From JAFLCL01 sp039809495 (GTDB taxonomy: Bacteria > Myxococcota_A > Polyangia > Polyangiales > Sandaracinaceae): DNA of 64,000 nucleotides. A program made the translations under genes and the position numbers. Below, in pieces: positions 7,870-17,420 of this stretch. The stretch spans positions 1 through 64,000 of the forward strand of contig JBDHVC010000004.1 in the NCBI GenBank assembly GCA_039809495.1, in the 5' to 3' direction. The stretch's first letter is position 1. Each line of letters starts with the position of its first letter. A model generated the notes under the pieces. That model ran no database searches and had not been told where the DNA came from. It was given only the letters and a program-made list of their open reading frames with translations.

Positions 7870-9825
7870 ATGACGTCCACCGCCGCCTCCTCCGCCGAGG
7901 CTCCCGTCCCCAAGGGGCAGATCATCGGTGCCCGCTTCGTCGTCGAAGACGCTCACGGGAGGGAGCCGATCGGGGCGCTCGTCGCCGCGCGCGATCAGAA
8001 GACGAAGAAGCCGGTGCTCCTGCGGCTGCTCGCCCCCGCGCTCTTCGCGACGCCGGCGACGGCCGAGGTCCTGCGAACGGAGGTGCGCCTCGCGACGACG
8101 ACGTCGCACAAGCACCTCGCGTCCGTGTACGGCACGGGCTCGCACGCCGGGACGCGCTTCGTCGCGAGCGAGTGGCTCGACGAGCGAACCATCGCGTCGC
8201 TCATTGGCGAACGGCGCGCGGCGGGGGATCCGCTGAGCTTGGCGGAGGTCGCCGCGATGCTCGTCGCGCTCGCCGACGCGCTCGCGCCGCTCCACGCGAG
8301 GGGGAGCGCCCATGGCGCCGTGCGCCCGACGATCGTCCACCTCGCCGGAGCGGCCGTGAAGCTCGACGAGGTCGGGGTCGCGAGGGCCGTGTTGCGCACC
8401 GCCGGGGCGAGCGCGTTCGGAGAGGAGGCGCTCCAGTTCATCGCCCCCGAGCTCCGCGCGGGGCCCCTCGCGCCCTCGGTCGCCGCGGACGTCTTCGGCC
8501 TCGGCGGCGTCCTCTACGCCTTGCTCTGCCTGCGCTACCCTTCGGACACCTTCGTCCCTCCGTCGCACGCGCACCCCGAAGGCACCCCCGAGCTCGACGC
8601 GATCTTGATGAAGTGTCTCGCGCCGAGCCCCGAGCAGAGGTACGCGAGCGTGAGCGAGGTCCGCGCCGCGCTCGCGCCCTTCCTCGTCGCCTCCGCGCCC
8701 GCGACGAGCAGCGCCGACGATCTCGACATCCCGCTGAGCATCGCGCCCGCGGCGACCGAGGCCGCGAGCGCGGCCCCCGCCATCCCGAAGGCGCCGCCGG
8801 CGCCGCGCATCACCGCCAAGGGCGGCGCGCCCGTGGTCGGCCAGCGCATCTCGCTCCACGAGGAGTTCCGGCCCTCGCTCCCCGAGGCCTCGACCGCGGG
8901 GGAGCCGCTCGAGCGGCTGAGCCTCCCCTCGCCCCACGCGCAGGTCGATCTCGGCACGCTGCTCAAGAAGATCAGCGAGAACGACGCGCCGCGCTGGATG
9001 GCGCAGAAGGACGGGCTCGACCACGGCCCCTTCTCGGGGCGCGAGCTCGTCGAGCTCATCGCGAAGGGCGAGGTTCGCGGCGAGCACGGTCTGCTCAACA
9101 TGGACACCGGCGAGCGACGCAAGGTCGAGCAATGGCCCGACTTCACGGAATTCGTCGAGCAGCATCGCCTCAAGCGCGCGGCTGAAGCCGAGACCCACGC
9201 GATCGCGCAGTCGGCGAAGGTCGAGTCGCGGAGCGACACCGCGAAGTTCCTCGTCGGCGGAGCCGTCGTCTTCGGGCTCGCGCTGATCATCGGGGTGTTC
9301 CTCTACACGCGAAACGCCGAGCAGCAGCGAGAGATCGCGATGAACGACCTCGCCGACCTCTACGCACGAGGCGACGTACAGATCGAGGGCGCGGCCGGCA
9401 TCCTCCCCGATCCACCGCCCGCCGCGCGACGGAGCGGCGCTCGGCGCAGCGGCGGAGGCGGAGGCGGAGGCGGAGGCGGAGGGCGCTCGTACGAGGACGC
9501 GATGAGCGAGCCCATCGACATGGGAGACGTGTCGGGCAGCGGGGGCGAAGGGCGCCTCTCGCCCTCGCAGGTCGCTGGTGTGATGAACGGCCAGATCAAC
9601 TCGATGTTCGGCTGCGTCTCGAGCGAGCTCCGGAGCGGTCGGAGCCTCGGGCGGGTCCGCATCGACGTCGCGATCGCCGGCTCTGGGCGCGTGCTCGGCT
9701 CGTCCGTTCGCTCGGGGAGCTCCGAATTCCAGCGCTGCATCCAAGGTCGCGTCGGCGCGATCCACTTCCCGTCGTTCGGAGCGCCCCGAATGGGCGCGAG
9801 CTACTCCTTCGACGCGTCCCAATGA
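7870..9825 (+). CDS. Pseudokinase-GYF-like-AgmX tail membrane protein
   Basis: 651 aa. Residues 20-230 follow the protein-kinase fold but lack catalysis. The ATP-anchoring Lys position reads Arg (PVLLRLLAP), the HRD loop reads HGAVRPTIVH (148-157, Asp and Asn absent), and DFG reads DEVG. The structural APE (IAPE, 191-194) and the Asp of ADVFGLG remain. Around 377-430 RWMAQKDGLDHGPF begins a GYF_2-like domain. A membrane helix at about 460-480 (LVGGAVVFGLALIIGVFLY) leads to a Gly-hexad linker and a Cys-pair AgmX-like domain outside. The stop overlaps the next start (ATGA). It likely works as a scaffold or sensor; that is inference. Confidence 0.85.
   Translation: MTSTAASSAEAPVPKGQIIGARFVVEDAHGREPIGALVAARDQKTKKPVLLRLLAPALFATPATAEVLRTEVRLATTTSHKHLASVYGTGSHAGTRFVASEWLDERTIASLIGERRAAGDPLSLAEVAAMLVALADALAPLHARGSAHGAVRPTIVHLAGAAVKLDEVGVARAVLRTAGASAFGEEALQFIAPELRAGPLAPSVAADVFGLGGVLYALLCLRYPSDTFVPPSHAHPEGTPELDAILMKCLAPSPEQRYASVSEVRAALAPFLVASAPATSSADDLDIPLSIAPAATEAASAAPAIPKAPPAPRITAKGGAPVVGQRISLHEEFRPSLPEASTAGEPLERLSLPSPHAQVDLGTLLKKISENDAPRWMAQKDGLDHGPFSGRELVELIAKGEVRGEHGLLNMDTGERRKVEQWPDFTEFVEQHRLKRAAEAETHAIAQSAKVESRSDTAKFLVGGAVVFGLALIIGVFLYTRNAEQQREIAMNDLADLYARGDVQIEGAAGILPDPPPAARRSGARRSGGGGGGGGGGGRSYEDAMSEPIDMGDVSGSGGEGRLSPSQVAGVMNGQINSMFGCVSSELRSGRSLGRVRIDVAIAGSGRVLGSSVRSGSSEFQRCIQGRVGAIHFPSFGAPRMGASYSFDASQ
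9451..9482 (+). repeat. GGCGGA hexanucleotide repeat encoding glycines
   Basis: About five copies of GGCGGA encode the poly-Gly spacer that separates the membrane helix region from the C-terminal domain of the pseudokinase protein. Confidence 0.8.
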
Positions 9826-10610
9826 GCTCGACGACGCGTCGTCTCGGGGCGGTAGCGCTCGCCCTCGGAGCGGCTCTCGCGCTCGGGGCCTGCCAGGCGG
9901 AGCTCCAGCGCGGGCTCGACGAGTCCGAGGCCAACGCGATCGTCATCGCGCTCGACCAGCACGGGATCGGCTCCACGAAGGCGACCGAGCCCGGCGCGTC
10001 GGACGCCCCGACCTTCTCGGTCCGCGTCGCGCCCGACGACGTCGCCGGCGCGCTCGCCGTCCTGCGAAGCGAAGGGCTCCCGCGGGCGCGCGAGCCAGGC
10101 CTCGGCGAGATGTTCGGGCAAGGGAGCCTCGTCCCGACGGCGACCGAAGAGCGCGCGCGGATGACGGCCGCCCTCTCGGGGGAGCTGGCCCGATCGATCG
10201 AGTCGATCGACGGCGTGCTCGACGCGCGCGTACACCTCGCGCTCCCCTCGACGCAACCGCTCCTGCTCGACGCGCCTCGGCCCCGCGCTCGCGCGTCGGT
10301 CCTCGTGCGTCACCGCGGGGCGAGCCCCCCCTACGACGAGGCCGCGATCCGGCGGCTCGTCGCGGGCGCCGTCGACGGGCTCGACGCCGAGGACGTCGCG
10401 CTCGTCGCGGTCGCGTCGAGCCCGGCGTCGGAGAGCGAGCGGAGCCTCGCGACGATCGGGCCCTTCACGGTCGCGAGGAGCTCGGCGAGCGGGATCAAGG
10501 CGGCCTTCGCGACGCTCCTCGTCACCAACCTCCTGCTCGCGGTCGGCCTCGTGCTCGCGATCGCGCGAGCGCGGCGCGCGCGACGATCCGAGGAGGAGCC
10601 GAAGACCTGA
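9822..10610 (+). CDS. SctJ/YscJ/FliF-type secretion-ring lipoprotein
   Basis: 262 aa. The lipobox LALGAC places the lipidated Cys at residue 24. The body matches the YscJ/PrgK/SctJ inner-ring family: ELQRGLDESEANAIVIALDQHGI, then VAPDDVAGALAVLRSEGLPRA, TAALSGELARSIESIDGVLDARVHLALP, and RASVLVRHRG. A C-terminal membrane helix (LLVTNLLLAVGLVLAIAR) follows, with a basic tail. The start overlaps the stop of the pseudokinase gene by 4 nt. No other type III secretion gene is in the window, so the rest of the apparatus must be elsewhere or absent. The length is close to normal for the family. Confidence 0.88.
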   Translation: MSSTTRRLGAVALALGAALALGACQAELQRGLDESEANAIVIALDQHGIGSTKATEPGASDAPTFSVRVAPDDVAGALAVLRSEGLPRAREPGLGEMFGQGSLVPTATEERARMTAALSGELARSIESIDGVLDARVHLALPSTQPLLLDAPRPRARASVLVRHRGASPPYDEAAIRRLVAGAVDGLDAEDVALVAVASSPASESERSLATIGPFTVARSSASGIKAAFATLLVTNLLLAVGLVLAIARARRARRSEEEPKT

Positions 10611-10612
10611 TC

Positions 10613-10636
10613 GCGCGCCTCGCTCGACGTGATCCG
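10613..10636 (+). repeat. Dispersed 3'-end repeat, copy 1
   Basis: GCGCGCCTCGCTCGACG then TGATCCG, starting 3 nt after the stop of the SctJ-like gene. A matching GAGCCGAGG at 10648-10656 could pair with its CCTCGCTC with one bulge. Related copies are at 14624, 31706, 44037, 54660 and 63936. Confidence 0.6.
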
Positions 10637-10664
10637 CTTCGTGCCATGAGCCGAGGAGACCCGC

Positions 10665-11270
10665 TCACGCGGGCTCGACCGCGAGGATCGGGTCGCCCGC
10701 GTTCACGTCATCCCCCTCCTCCACGAGGATCGCCGTCACCCGAGCGCGCGCGGGGAGCCCCGCGCCGCCATAGCTCGCTCGGTTGAACGTCTTCATCACC
10801 TCGATGAGCGCCACGCTCTGCCCCACCTCGAGGATCGCGCCGACCTCGACGAAAGGCGGCGAGGTCGGCGAGGGGCGCGCGTAGTAGCGGCCGCCGAGCG
10901 GCGTCTTCCACGTGAGCCCACCTGCCTCGATCGCGCCGAGGCCCGCGTCGCTCGAGCCGATCCCGATCATCGAGGCGGGGTCGAGGACGGCGATCACGTC
11001 ACCGTAGCCGACCGGCTTCCGAGCGAGGCGCGCGTGCTCGTTCTCTTCGACCACGAGGCCCCCCGTGCCCACCGGCACGACGAGCCGAGTCTGCACGCCG
11101 AGCACCTCGAGCGCGCCGCATCGCTCGCCCTCGACGAGCACGCGGCCGACACGCGGGGCGTCGCGCAAGAACCCCGGCCTCGGGGCGCGGAGGATGAATC
11201 GCTGCCCGTCGCGCTTCACGAGCGGCTCGAGGGTCGACTCGTACCTGCGGCTGTCGTCACGGCTCGTCAT
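10665..11270 (-). CDS. Biotin carboxyl carrier protein with two biotinyl-like domains, the first degenerate
   Basis: 201 aa. The C-terminal domain has the biotinylation motif EVMKTF with Lys160. It carries carboxyl groups between the carboxylase and carboxyltransferase of this operon. The N-terminal half (about residues 25-90) follows the same hammerhead pattern, but the motif reads LEVLGVQTRL, with Gly58 where the lysine should be, so it cannot be biotinylated. The ATG at 11270 follows the stop of the carboxyltransferase gene by 2 nt. The frame is open further upstream, but only as a shadow of that gene. Confidence 0.87.
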   Translation of the reverse strand: MTSRDDSRRYESTLEPLVKRDGQRFILRAPRPGFLRDAPRVGRVLVEGERCGALEVLGVQTRLVVPVGTGGLVVEENEHARLARKPVGYGDVIAVLDPASMIGIGSSDAGLGAIEAGGLTWKTPLGGRYYARPSPTSPPFVEVGAILEVGQSVALIEVMKTFNRASYGGAGLPARARVTAILVEEGDDVNAGDPILAVEPA

Positions 11271-11272
11271 CG

Positions 11273-13012
<1,740 letters not shown>

Positions 13013-13091
13013 GATCAGGTTTCTCCGGAAGTGAACGAGGCGCCGGGCATCCCATCGAGCGCGTGAGGACGTGAGCAGGAGCGCACCCCGC

Positions 13092-14471
13092 TCACCCCGG
13101 CCACCCCGGGATCGCGCTCGTGTCGTAGCGGCTCGATCGAAACGCCTCGCTGCCGAGGATCGCGAGGTGCATCGCGATCGTCGTCTCGACCCCCTCGACG
13201 CGCATCCCCCGGAGCGCGCGCTCCATCCGCGCGATGGCGAACTCGCGCGTCTCCGCGTGGACGATCACCTTGCAGATGAGCGAGTCGTAGAACGGGGAGA
13301 CGACGTAGCCGCTCGCGACGTGGGTGTCGACGCGCACGCTGCCCCCCTCTGGATCGGGCAGATCGAAGCGCGTGATCTCGCCCGGGCAGGGGCGGAAGCC
13401 CTCGCTCGGCCGCTCGGCGTTGATCCGACACTCGATGGCGTGGCCACGAAGCTCGATCGCCTCTTGCTTCACCGAGAGGCGATGACCGGCGGCGACGCGG
13501 ATCATCTCGCTCATCAGATCGAGCCCGCTCCGCATCTCGCTCACCGGGTGCTCGACCTGCAGCCGCGTGTTCATCTCCATGAAGCGGAGCGTGCCTCGCG
13601 CGAAGTCGCCGCCCACGTGCGAGGCGTCGAGCAAGAATTCCATCGTCCCGGCGCCGACGTAGCCGATCTGACGCGCGCAGCGCACCGCGGCCTCGAGCGT
13701 CCGACGTCGCTCCTCCTCCGAGAGGACCGGCGAAGGCGACTCCTCGATGAGCTTCTGGTGGTTGCGCTGGACGGTGCAGTCGCGCTCGCCGACGTGGACG
13801 ACGTCGCCATACCGGTCGGCCATCACCTGGATCTCGACGTGCCGCCCGCCCTCGACGAGCTTCTCCATGTAGAGGCGAGCATCGCCGAACGCGGCGCGCG
13901 CCTCGGCGCTCGCCTCCTCGAACGCTCGCTCCACCTCCTCGAGCGACCGGGCCTCGCGCATCCCGCGCCCTCCCCCTCCGCTCTCCGCCTTGAAGAGCAC
14001 CGGGAAGCCCGTCGAGGACGCCGCCTCCTTGGCCGCCTCGACGGTGGGGAGTACGCCGTCGGAGCCTGGGATCAGCGTGAGCCCAGCGCGCTTGGCCGTC
14101 TGCTTCGCGGGGGTCTTCGTGCCCATCAGCGCCATCGCGTGCGCGGGCGGCCCGACGAACGTGATCCCGTGCTGCTCGGCCAGCGCCGCGAGCCCCGGGT
14201 TCTCGCTCAAGAACCCCCAGCCCGGATGGAGCGCCGAGCAGCGGGCCTGCTTCGCCGCCTGCACGACGCGGAGCGGATCGAGGTAGCTCTGCGCGGCGCG
14301 CGCTGGACCGAGCAGCACCGTCTCACGCCCTCGCGTGTAGGGCGCGTCCGCGTCCGCCTCCGACACCCCGAAGACCGGGGTGATGCCGAGCGCGTCACAC
14401 GCGCGCGCGATCCGAGCGGCGACCTCGCCTCGATTGGCGACGAAGAGACGATGAAACGAGCCTACGGGCAT
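13092..14471 (-). CDS. accC: Biotin carboxylase subunit of acyl-CoA carboxylase
   Basis: 459 aa ATP-grasp enzyme that carboxylates the biotin of the carrier protein. It opens with FHRLFVANRGEVAARIARAC, has the ATP-binding glycine loop ESGGGGRGMR, the EIQVMADRYG stretch, and the catalytic MEMNTRLQVEHPVSE. The length is normal for a stand-alone biotin carboxylase. The ATG at 14471 has GAGG about 6 nt upstream; the open frame reaches 14627, but that part is not AccC-like. First gene of the three-gene carboxylase operon, whose promoter should lie in 14472-14650. Confidence 0.94.
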   Translation of the reverse strand: MPVGSFHRLFVANRGEVAARIARACDALGITPVFGVSEADADAPYTRGRETVLLGPARAAQSYLDPLRVVQAAKQARCSALHPGWGFLSENPGLAALAEQHGITFVGPPAHAMALMGTKTPAKQTAKRAGLTLIPGSDGVLPTVEAAKEAASSTGFPVLFKAESGGGGRGMREARSLEEVERAFEEASAEARAAFGDARLYMEKLVEGGRHVEIQVMADRYGDVVHVGERDCTVQRNHQKLIEESPSPVLSEEERRRTLEAAVRCARQIGYVGAGTMEFLLDASHVGGDFARGTLRFMEMNTRLQVEHPVSEMRSGLDLMSEMIRVAAGHRLSVKQEAIELRGHAIECRINAERPSEGFRPCPGEITRFDLPDPEGGSVRVDTHVASGYVVSPFYDSLICKVIVHAETREFAIARMERALRGMRVEGVETTIAMHLAILGSEAFRSSRYDTSAIPGWPG

Positions 14472-14594
14472 CCAGACCTCGACTTCGCGAACACCCCGAC
14501 GACGGGGCGCTCTTCGCGAGCGGCGGAGCGTAGCAAATGCGCGCGGGAGCGGCGTGGCCCGCGCGCGGGCGAGGGCCACGCCGAGTTCGGGAAC

Positions 14595-14622
14595 TGTCTC
14601 TTCTGACCGTGTCCCTTCTGAC
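14595..14622. repeat. 13-bp direct repeat upstream of the carboxylase operon
   Basis: TGTCTCTTCTGAC (14595-14607) and TGTCCCTTCTGAC (14610-14622) are spaced 15 bp start to start, about one and a half helical turns. They lie in the region that must contain the accC promoter, so an operator is possible. The small palindrome GTTCGGGAAC is just before them. Confidence 0.4.
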
Positions 14623-14623
14623 A

Positions 14624-14651
14624 GCACGCCTCGCTCGACGGGATCCGTCGA
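14624..14651 (+). repeat. Dispersed 3'-end repeat, copy 2, with hairpin
   Basis: GCACGCCTCGCTCGACG then GGATCCG, lying 10 nt past the end of the minus-strand gene that stops at 14661. Within it TCGACGG and CCGTCGA (14635-14651, loop GAT) form a small hairpin. Confidence 0.6.
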
Positions 14652-14660
14652 TGCGCCGCG

Positions 14661-17294
14661 TCAGCGGGTGAAGAAGATCGGGTTCGACACGGCGAACGGC
14701 TCTCGGCCCGGGTGCAGGAGCTGCATGTCCTCGTCCGAGTCGACGTGGACGATCATCCACGAGCCCGAAGCGGCGATGGGGATCGTGATGTCGTCGTCGA
14801 AGCGGACGATCGGGTCGGAGCCGCCGTCGAGCGCCACCGTCGCGACGCTCTCGCCATCGACGATGACCTCGAGCTCGCGCACCTCGATCCAGTCGGCGGC
14901 TTGGACCCGCACGTGGACGCTCGTCGTCGCGCCCACGCCCGACACGCTGTCGCCGGGGCCCGCTCCGCCCGCGGCCGTGACCTCGAGGTAGACGCCGCCG
15001 CTCACGTACGAGTGCCCACCCGCGGTCGCGTCGCGCACGGCGATCGGATCGAGCCCCACCGGATCGTCCGTCCCGAGCGCGAGGCAGGTCCGCGGATAGC
15101 CGACGGGCGCGCCGTAGATGCCGTGGCTGTCGCTCGCCCCCGTCGCGAAGATCCGCCGACCCCGGTTGAGGAAGGAGAACCAGTCGACGACCGTGCGATC
15201 TCGGTTCTCGCGGAACGAGGAGTCGTTGAAGAACTCGACGACCGTGAACTCGTCGTCCCAGTGATCGGGCCGCGCGACCATCCCCGTCACCGGATCGTAG
15301 CCCGCGACGCTGAAGTAGCCGAACCCAGGGCCCGACGAGCGCGGGTGGTTGATGATGAGGAGCGGCCGCTCGGGTCGCGCGCGCACCTGCGCGAAGGCGT
15401 TCGGCGGCAGCACGCCGTACACGTTCGGGATGTTCCCGTTCCGCTTCGTCGGATCGACGATCACCGGGAAGACACCGAAGTGCCCCCAGAGCCAGGTCGT
15501 CATCTCCTCGCCGGCGATGCCGCGCGCCCACGCCGTGAGGCCGAGACGCTCGATCGTCGGCTGGAAGTCCGAGGCGAACTCGTGGTCACTGCGGATCGGG
15601 AGCTCGAGGCCGTCGGCGACGAGCCCGAGGACCTTGATCTCCGCGTCGTCGTCCGCGTCCGGCGAGCGCGTCGTGTGGATGTGATAGTCGGCGCACATGA
15701 AGCCGGTCGTGTCGACCTGATGGACGAGATCCGGCGTGAGCGCGACGTGGTGACCGGCCGCGACGCTGACCCGCTGCTGGTGGAGCGAGTACTCGTAGCC
15801 GTGCGAGACGATCACGTCGTAGTCCCCAGGGGCGACCGGCAGGGACGTCGTGCCCGTCGAGGCGAAGTCGACGTGGAGCCGCCCACCCGTCACGCCGCGC
15901 TCTCCATAGGGGCTCGGCGCAGAGACGACCTCGCCGCTCACGGGCAAGACCTGGACGCGGACGGGCCCCGCGACGCCCTCGAGCGTCGCCTCGACGTCGA
16001 TGTAGCCGACCGCGGGGAGGCGGACGTCGCCCGTGTCGGCCCCGGCCGCGATCGCCGTCGGCGCGCTCAGCGCGCTGCCGCGACGGAAGGCCTCCACGCT
16101 GAGCGCCGCCTCGGGCACCTCGAGCGTGTAACGCCCGTCCGCGTCCGTCGTCGTCCGCGAGAAGTACGTGCCCCCGACGCTCGCGTGGACGTGGACGTGC
16201 GGCGCGACCGTCGTGCCGTCGGCCTCGTAGACCGTGCCGTGGACCGTGCGCGTCGCCGTCCCGCGCAGGTGGAGCGCCGCCGCCTGCGCGCCGTTCGCGC
16301 CGGTCCCGAGCGTGATCGAGCCGAGCGGCACGGTGATCCGGTCGCATCCCTCGAGGCGCGTGCGGTCCTGAGCGAGGATCGTCACGCCCGCGATGTCGAG
16401 CACCGACGAGACGGGGTGGCCATCCGGCGCGACGAGCGCCCAGCTCGTGCGCTCGTGGAGGTCCGCGAAGGCGACGTAGTCGACGCTGCCCGAGAGCGCG
16501 TCGAAGCCGCTCGTCGGGTTCAGGGCCGGCATGCGGTTGCCCTGGAAGATCCCGTAGAGCACGCGGCGCGCCGTCTGACCGCGCACCTCCGGGTTCTGCA
16601 CGCTCAGGCTGACCTCGACGTGATCGGCGCCGGGCTCCATCCGGTACTCCATCGACGACGGGAAGCCCTCGAACTCGTTGCCTCCGCGCAGCACGTCGAG
16701 GACGTCTCCCGCGAAGTCGATCGGCGCGAGCGGCCCGTTGACGCGGAGGACGGCCGCGCCGCCGTCGCTGCCGTCGGCGATGACCGAGACGGATTCCGTC
16801 GCCGTGAGGAAGGTCGACAGGCCGAAGAGGATCTCGTTGAAGTCACCGGGATCCGTCAGCCCGCCCCCCTCGATCCTCGCGATCCCGACGGGGCGACCGC
16901 CGAAGCGATCGTAGAGATCCGAGACGCCGACGTCCTCGATGATCAGCGCATAGCCCGCGCTGCTCGCCATGACGAAGTCCCCCTCGGCCCAGACGCCCAG
17001 CTCGGTGACGTCCAGAGGGAGCATCGCCTCCGACAGGCGACCCACGCGGCTCTGGCCCGCCGGGATCGTGAGCGGATCGGCGACGCCATCGGGAGCGCCG
17101 TCGCCGAACGGCTCGAAGGGTGGACACTCGGTGGGCCCACCGTCCGCCGCCGCGTCGGGAGCCTCCGGCGCGTCGACGTCGCCGACGCCGGCGTCATCCG
17201 CGCTCGGAGGGTTCTCGCAGTTGCAGCCCGAGCCGAGGAGCCCGGCGAGCACGAGGAAGGAGCCGAGACGACGCGTGACGGAAGGCTTGCCCAT
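14661..17294 (-). CDS. Large lipoprotein with PHP metallo-phosphoesterase domain (CehA/McbA-like)
   Basis: 877 aa. The lipobox LLGSGC is followed by an Asp/Ala-rich spacer. The first part (to about 330) is all-beta. Around 345-400 GTVYEADGTTVAP to TTDADGRYTLEV is a carboxypeptidase-regulatory-like beta sandwich. From about 530 a PHP domain starts with CADYHIHTTRSPDAD (paired His ligands), then IRSDHEFASDF, and later IINHPR and ATGASDSHGIYG. These are metal-site motifs of CehA-type PHP proteins. A surface hydrolase is likely; the substrate is unknown. The ATG at 17294 is chosen because it precedes the signal directly; the frame runs on to 19133 only by chance. Confidence 0.83.
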   Translation of the reverse strand: MGKPSVTRRLGSFLVLAGLLGSGCNCENPPSADDAGVGDVDAPEAPDAAADGGPTECPPFEPFGDGAPDGVADPLTIPAGQSRVGRLSEAMLPLDVTELGVWAEGDFVMASSAGYALIIEDVGVSDLYDRFGGRPVGIARIEGGGLTDPGDFNEILFGLSTFLTATESVSVIADGSDGGAAVLRVNGPLAPIDFAGDVLDVLRGGNEFEGFPSSMEYRMEPGADHVEVSLSVQNPEVRGQTARRVLYGIFQGNRMPALNPTSGFDALSGSVDYVAFADLHERTSWALVAPDGHPVSSVLDIAGVTILAQDRTRLEGCDRITVPLGSITLGTGANGAQAAALHLRGTATRTVHGTVYEADGTTVAPHVHVHASVGGTYFSRTTTDADGRYTLEVPEAALSVEAFRRGSALSAPTAIAAGADTGDVRLPAVGYIDVEATLEGVAGPVRVQVLPVSGEVVSAPSPYGERGVTGGRLHVDFASTGTTSLPVAPGDYDVIVSHGYEYSLHQQRVSVAAGHHVALTPDLVHQVDTTGFMCADYHIHTTRSPDADDDAEIKVLGLVADGLELPIRSDHEFASDFQPTIERLGLTAWARGIAGEEMTTWLWGHFGVFPVIVDPTKRNGNIPNVYGVLPPNAFAQVRARPERPLLIINHPRSSGPGFGYFSVAGYDPVTGMVARPDHWDDEFTVVEFFNDSSFRENRDRTVVDWFSFLNRGRRIFATGASDSHGIYGAPVGYPRTCLALGTDDPVGLDPIAVRDATAGGHSYVSGGVYLEVTAAGGAGPGDSVSGVGATTSVHVRVQAADWIEVRELEVIVDGESVATVALDGGSDPIVRFDDDITIPIAASGSWMIVHVDSDEDMQLLHPGREPFAVSNPIFFTR

Positions 17295-17420
17295 GATCGG
17301 GCAGCATAGCGGCTCGTCGTCCCGACCTCCAAGCGCCGGCTCGCGCGATCGTGAGTTCTCGACGCCCGGATCACCCCTCGCGTGCACCGCCGAGAGCGCG
17401 ATGGTACCAAGACCCCGCCT

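Noticed and set aside
10613..10636. Repeat copy as part of a CRISPR or IS end
   Set aside because: There is no regular spacer pattern, no cas gene and no transposase anywhere in the window. Copies are solitary and tied to gene ends.
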